Shown one piece after another: positions 61,586-64,000 of a DNA stretch of 64,000 bases. Positions within the stretch are counted from its first letter, which is position 1; each line of letters begins with the position of its first letter. The DNA is from Virgifigura sp964551315. GTDB lineage: Bacteria; Pseudomonadota; Alphaproteobacteria; Dongiales; Dongiaceae. The notes beneath the pieces were generated by a model. The model was not told where the DNA came from. It was given only the letters and a program-made list of their open reading frames with translations, and made no database searches. Location of the stretch: positions 30,185 to 94,184 of the forward strand of contig CAZKCM010000008.1 in the NCBI GenBank assembly GCA_964551315.1, given 5' to 3'. The position numbers were made by a program, and so were the translations under genes.

Positions 61586-62263
61586 TCACGACGGCCCGTT
61601 GGTCCGAGCGCTCGCGATCATCTCCTGCGCGTCCGCCAGAAGGCGGCTCGCCTCATCCGGTGCGAGGCGGAGCGCCGCCGCCACCTCGACCAGCCGCAGC
61701 CGATGAAACATCCGCAAGAGGAACACGCGCCGGTGTTGCGCCGGCAGCCGGCGGGACGCCGCCTCCACATCGGCCAGGATCTCGTCGGGCAGCGACGCGT
61801 TCGGCGCCGGAATCACGTCTTCCCAGCGTACCGTCTCGTCGGGCTGATACCACTCCCAGAAGGTCTCGTCGTCTTCGCCCGGCTGGTCCGGCACCGGCTC
61901 CTCGAGCGAAACCGCGGCGGCCGCGCGCCGCCGTTCCTCGCGCTGCACCAATCGCTCCAGCATCCGGAACGTCAAACCGAGCAGCCACACCCTGAGGTGG
62001 AGCCCCGTCGGCCGGCGGTGGCGGTCCCGCCAAGCCCGGTCCAGGACATCGGCGATCACTTCCTCGACCGTCGGGTTGTCCGGCTCCAGGGTGCCAAGAG
62101 CCCGATGATAGCGCAGCTCGCGCCCAATGGCAGCCGACAGCTCCGGAACATACGGGCGGACGGCGGCGTTGAACGCCTCTCGGTCTCCGTCGAGAATGCG
62201 TTGCCATTGGCCTGCATCAGCCGCCGCCGGCGAGGTTGGCTGTGGTCCGGTCGTCATCTCCAA
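61586..62263 (-). CDS. ECF-like sigma factor
   Basis: The 225-residue protein has the sigma-70 layout: region 2 (ILDGDREAFNAAVRPYVPELSAAIGRELRYHRALG, with PTVEEVIADVLDRAWRDR). A divergent linker rich in Glu and Pro follows, then region 4-like LPAQHRRVFLLRMFHRLRLVEVAAALRLAPDEASRLLADAQEMI. No anti-sigma factor is adjacent. The linker (about residues 115-150) is longer than in a minimal ECF. The starts at 62263 and 62257 are alternatives. The sequence is diverged, so its promoter class is unknown. Confidence 0.72.
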   Translation of the reverse strand: MEMTTGPQPTSPAAADAGQWQRILDGDREAFNAAVRPYVPELSAAIGRELRYHRALGTLEPDNPTVEEVIADVLDRAWRDRHRRPTGLHLRVWLLGLTFRMLERLVQREERRRAAAAVSLEEPVPDQPGEDDETFWEWYQPDETVRWEDVIPAPNASLPDEILADVEAASRRLPAQHRRVFLLRMFHRLRLVEVAAALRLAPDEASRLLADAQEMIASARTNGPS

Positions 62264-62646
62264 TCTCCACCACCTTGTCCCGCAATCAATCCGCCGGCCG
62301 ACAACTGGGCGTCAGGGTTCCCCGCATACGAGGAGTCTGATGCATGCCCGGCCGAATGCAAGGGGGCGACGGGACACGATCGCCTTGGGTTGGGCGGTTG
62401 CCGTCGGTCTCGCAATCTCCAAGCCGAGCGTGCTTCAGGCCTCTTGACCCGGTGGACCTGCCGCCTTGCCGACCGTACCGGTCGGCCTTGACCGAGCCTG
62501 AGGCATAGCGCCATGTTGGCTGTGCCCTGAGTCGGCGGACACCTTGTCCATGCTTGTCGAAGCCGGACCAGGCCCGGTCGCTCAGCGCAGCAAGACGCGT
62601 TGCTCCGGCCATCATCCTCCGCTGATTCGATCAAGGCCCGCCCTTC
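62264..62646. other. Intergenic region, nothing recognised
   Basis: These 383 bp separate the sigma-like gene and the divergent MFS gene. Open frames across it have no recognisable product, and no FNR-type box or clear operator was seen. It probably holds both promoters. Confidence 0.5.
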
Positions 62647-63888
62647 ATGCACGCGACTGTAGCTTCGATCTCGGCGCTGTTGCTGTCGGTGGCGATTCTC
62701 CTCATGGGCAGCGGTCTGCAGTCGACCCTGCTGCCGGTCCGGGCGAGCCTCGAAAACTTCCAGACGACCGAGATCGGCCTGATGGGATCGTCGTACTATG
62801 TCGGCTTCGCGCTCGGCTGCTTCTATGGCGGTCGGGCCGTTCAGCGCGTCGGCCATATTCGGACCTACACGGCCCTGACAGCGATTGCGGCGGCCGTCGT
62901 CCTGATCCATGTGCTTGCCATCGACCCGCTCGCCTGGGCCGCGCTGCGCGCGGTAACCGGCGTCTGCTTCGCGGGGCTGTTTCTGGTCATCGAGAGCTGG
63001 CTCAACGATCGCGCCGGCAACGAGAATCGCGGGCTCGTCATGGGCATCTACACGATGGTCTACCTGACCGTGATCGTGGTCGGCCAGATGATGCTGACGC
63101 TCGCCGCCCCCTCGCAGTTCGCGCTGTTCGCGGTCGCATCGATCCTGGTGTCGATCGCGGCCGTGCCGGTGGCCCTGACGCGCTCGTCGGAACCGAAACC
63201 GGTCGCGGAGGTGCGTCTGCGGCTCGGCAAGCTGTATCGCGCCTCGCCCAGCGGCATGGCCGGCGTCCTGATGGGCGGGATGGCGACGGGTGCGTTCTGG
63301 TCGCTCGGGCCGAGCTATGCGATCGGCGTGGGCGCCGATGCGAATGAAGTCGCGATCTTCATGTCGATCGCCGTCCTCGGCGGGGCCCTGGTGCAGTGGC
63401 CGATCGGGCGCCTGTCCGACCGCCTCGACCGTCGCGCGGTCCTGGTCGCCGCCTGTGGCGTGGGTGCGCTGGCGGCAGGGTGCTTCGTCCTGTTCGACGT
63501 CGGGAAAGGCTATGCCGGCGCCGGCCTGACCGCGGTCTTCGGCGCAGCGGCGATGCCGATCTATGCCATCGCGGCCGCGCACGCCTTCGATCTCGTCGAG
63601 CGGTCCGACTATGTCGAGACGTCATCCGGACTGCTTCTCGCCAACAGCCTCGGCGCCGTCGTCGGTCCGCTAGTCGCCTCGATCATCATGCGCTGGGTCG
63701 GACCCAACGGCATGTTCCTGGCCACGGGCGCCGCCCACCTGGCGCTCGGCGCGTTCGTTGTCTGGCGGATGAAGCGCAGTGCGCCGGTCCCGCCCGAGCA
63801 GCGAACCAAGTTCGACCTCGCCGGGACGGCGCCGACCATGGTGCCGTCGCAGTCGGAGGACGAGCATGCGTCACGGGCACCCTTATAG
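62647..63888 (+). CDS. MFS transporter (YcaD-like)
   Basis: The 413-residue major facilitator has about 12 membrane segments. The N-terminal half has the loop GRAVQRVGHIRTYT and LRAVTGVCFAGLFLVIESWLND. The C-terminal half begins near residue 215 with WPIGRLSDRLDRRAVLVA. The sequence resembles the YcaD/arabinose-type efflux subgroup; substrate is unknown. Start ATG 62647 is near the end of a 383-bp gap. It is the last gene before the strong terminator at 63955. Confidence 0.85.
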   Translation: MHATVASISALLLSVAILLMGSGLQSTLLPVRASLENFQTTEIGLMGSSYYVGFALGCFYGGRAVQRVGHIRTYTALTAIAAAVVLIHVLAIDPLAWAALRAVTGVCFAGLFLVIESWLNDRAGNENRGLVMGIYTMVYLTVIVVGQMMLTLAAPSQFALFAVASILVSIAAVPVALTRSSEPKPVAEVRLRLGKLYRASPSGMAGVLMGGMATGAFWSLGPSYAIGVGADANEVAIFMSIAVLGGALVQWPIGRLSDRLDRRAVLVAACGVGALAAGCFVLFDVGKGYAGAGLTAVFGAAAMPIYAIAAAHAFDLVERSDYVETSSGLLLANSLGAVVGPLVASIIMRWVGPNGMFLATGAAHLALGAFVVWRMKRSAPVPPEQRTKFDLAGTAPTMVPSQSEDEHASRAPL

Positions 63889-63954
63889 GAGCTTTCTCTG
63901 CCCCGAGATGCCGGCGCATCACGAGCGGCGGTCGGCGCCGCTCGTCCGAGCATA

Positions 63955-63992
63955 AAAGGCGGCGGCTCCCGCGGGGGAGCCGCCGTTCGTTT
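63955..63992 (+). terminator. Strong factor-independent terminator after MFS gene
   Basis: An 11-bp perfect stem CGGCGGCTCCC/GGGAGCCGCCG with a 4-nt loop is preceded by AAAAGG and followed by TTCGTTT. It ends the plus-strand transcript of the MFS gene. The minus-strand A/T context also fits a bidirectional stop. Confidence 0.8.
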
Positions 63993-64000
63993 GCGAGCGA

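Noticed and set aside
1..64000. CRISPR arrays, tRNA/rRNA genes, insertion sequences or prophage genes
   Set aside because: No repeat-spacer pattern, transposase, integrase, structural phage protein or tRNA-like fold was found on reading both strands.

Overview
The window is GC-rich and densely coded, with long antisense shadow ORFs. It is most likely chromosomal DNA of a denitrification-capable alphaproteobacterium, perhaps Rhodospirillales-like. That placement is an inference from the Tat-exported clade I NosZ, the NosR type, the FNR-type sites and the reading style of the housekeeping proteins; no rRNA or tRNA marker is present to fix it.

Layout. (1) 1-5.8 kb: the end of a nitrous-oxide reductase operon on the minus strand (nosR-nosZ-nosD, nosD cut by the window edge), divergent from a ferritin-like protein, with an FNR-type box between them. 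(2) 5.9-21.4 kb: a stress and dormancy block. It holds nicotinate phosphoribosyltransferase, universal stress proteins, an HPF/RaiA ribosome-hibernation factor, an APH-like kinase, PRPP synthetase, glycogen synthase, an EEP-family hydrolase, a small heat-shock protein, a glycosyltransferase/glucosidase pair, a decayed ABC-ATPase and two small exported proteins. (3) 21.4-28.9 kb: a six-gene hydrogenase-4-like membrane complex (hyfBCEFGI order) whose large subunit lacks the first pair of [NiFe] ligands, headed by a small XRE regulator. (4) 29-38.6 kb: a permease, SPW-repeat and other small membrane proteins, a second Hsp20, an FtsH protease with a perfect FNR box, another universal stress protein, a formamidopyrimidine-DNA glycosylase, an orphan CheR and a SagB/nitroreductase-type protein. 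(5) 38.7-50.7 kb: fatty-acid metabolism, with an AidB-like acyl-CoA dehydrogenase divergent from an acyltransferase-hydrolase-acyl-CoA ligase fusion, then fadA, a FadN-type bifunctional enzyme and fadE. (6) 50.7-59.8 kb: a tightly coupled minus-strand operon (PotBCDA-type ABC transporter, class III aminotransferase, BKACE/DUF849 enzyme, GNAT acetyltransferase, acetylpolyamine-deacetylase-like enzyme) with a divergent LysR regulator. (7) 59.9-64 kb: dapF, a cupin, an ECF-like sigma factor, an MFS transporter and a strong terminator.

The main story is a shared regulatory signature. At least six good FNR/Anr-type boxes (TTGAT-N4-ATCAA, two of them perfect), plus two weaker ones, lie mostly 70-98 bp upstream of nosR/ferritin-like, hpf, glgA, usp, a hypothetical gene, hsp20 and ftsH. 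This suggests one oxygen- or NO-responsive regulon that couples N2O respiration to ribosome hibernation, carbon storage, proteostasis and NAD/PRPP supply. In content it resembles the mycobacterial DosR dormancy regulon, but it would be driven by a CRP/FNR-family regulator. The second novelty candidate is the transporter/aminotransferase/BKACE operon, which reads as an uncharacterised catabolic route for a beta-amino acid or an acetylated amine. All start choices, functions and sites were read by eye; no searches were run.
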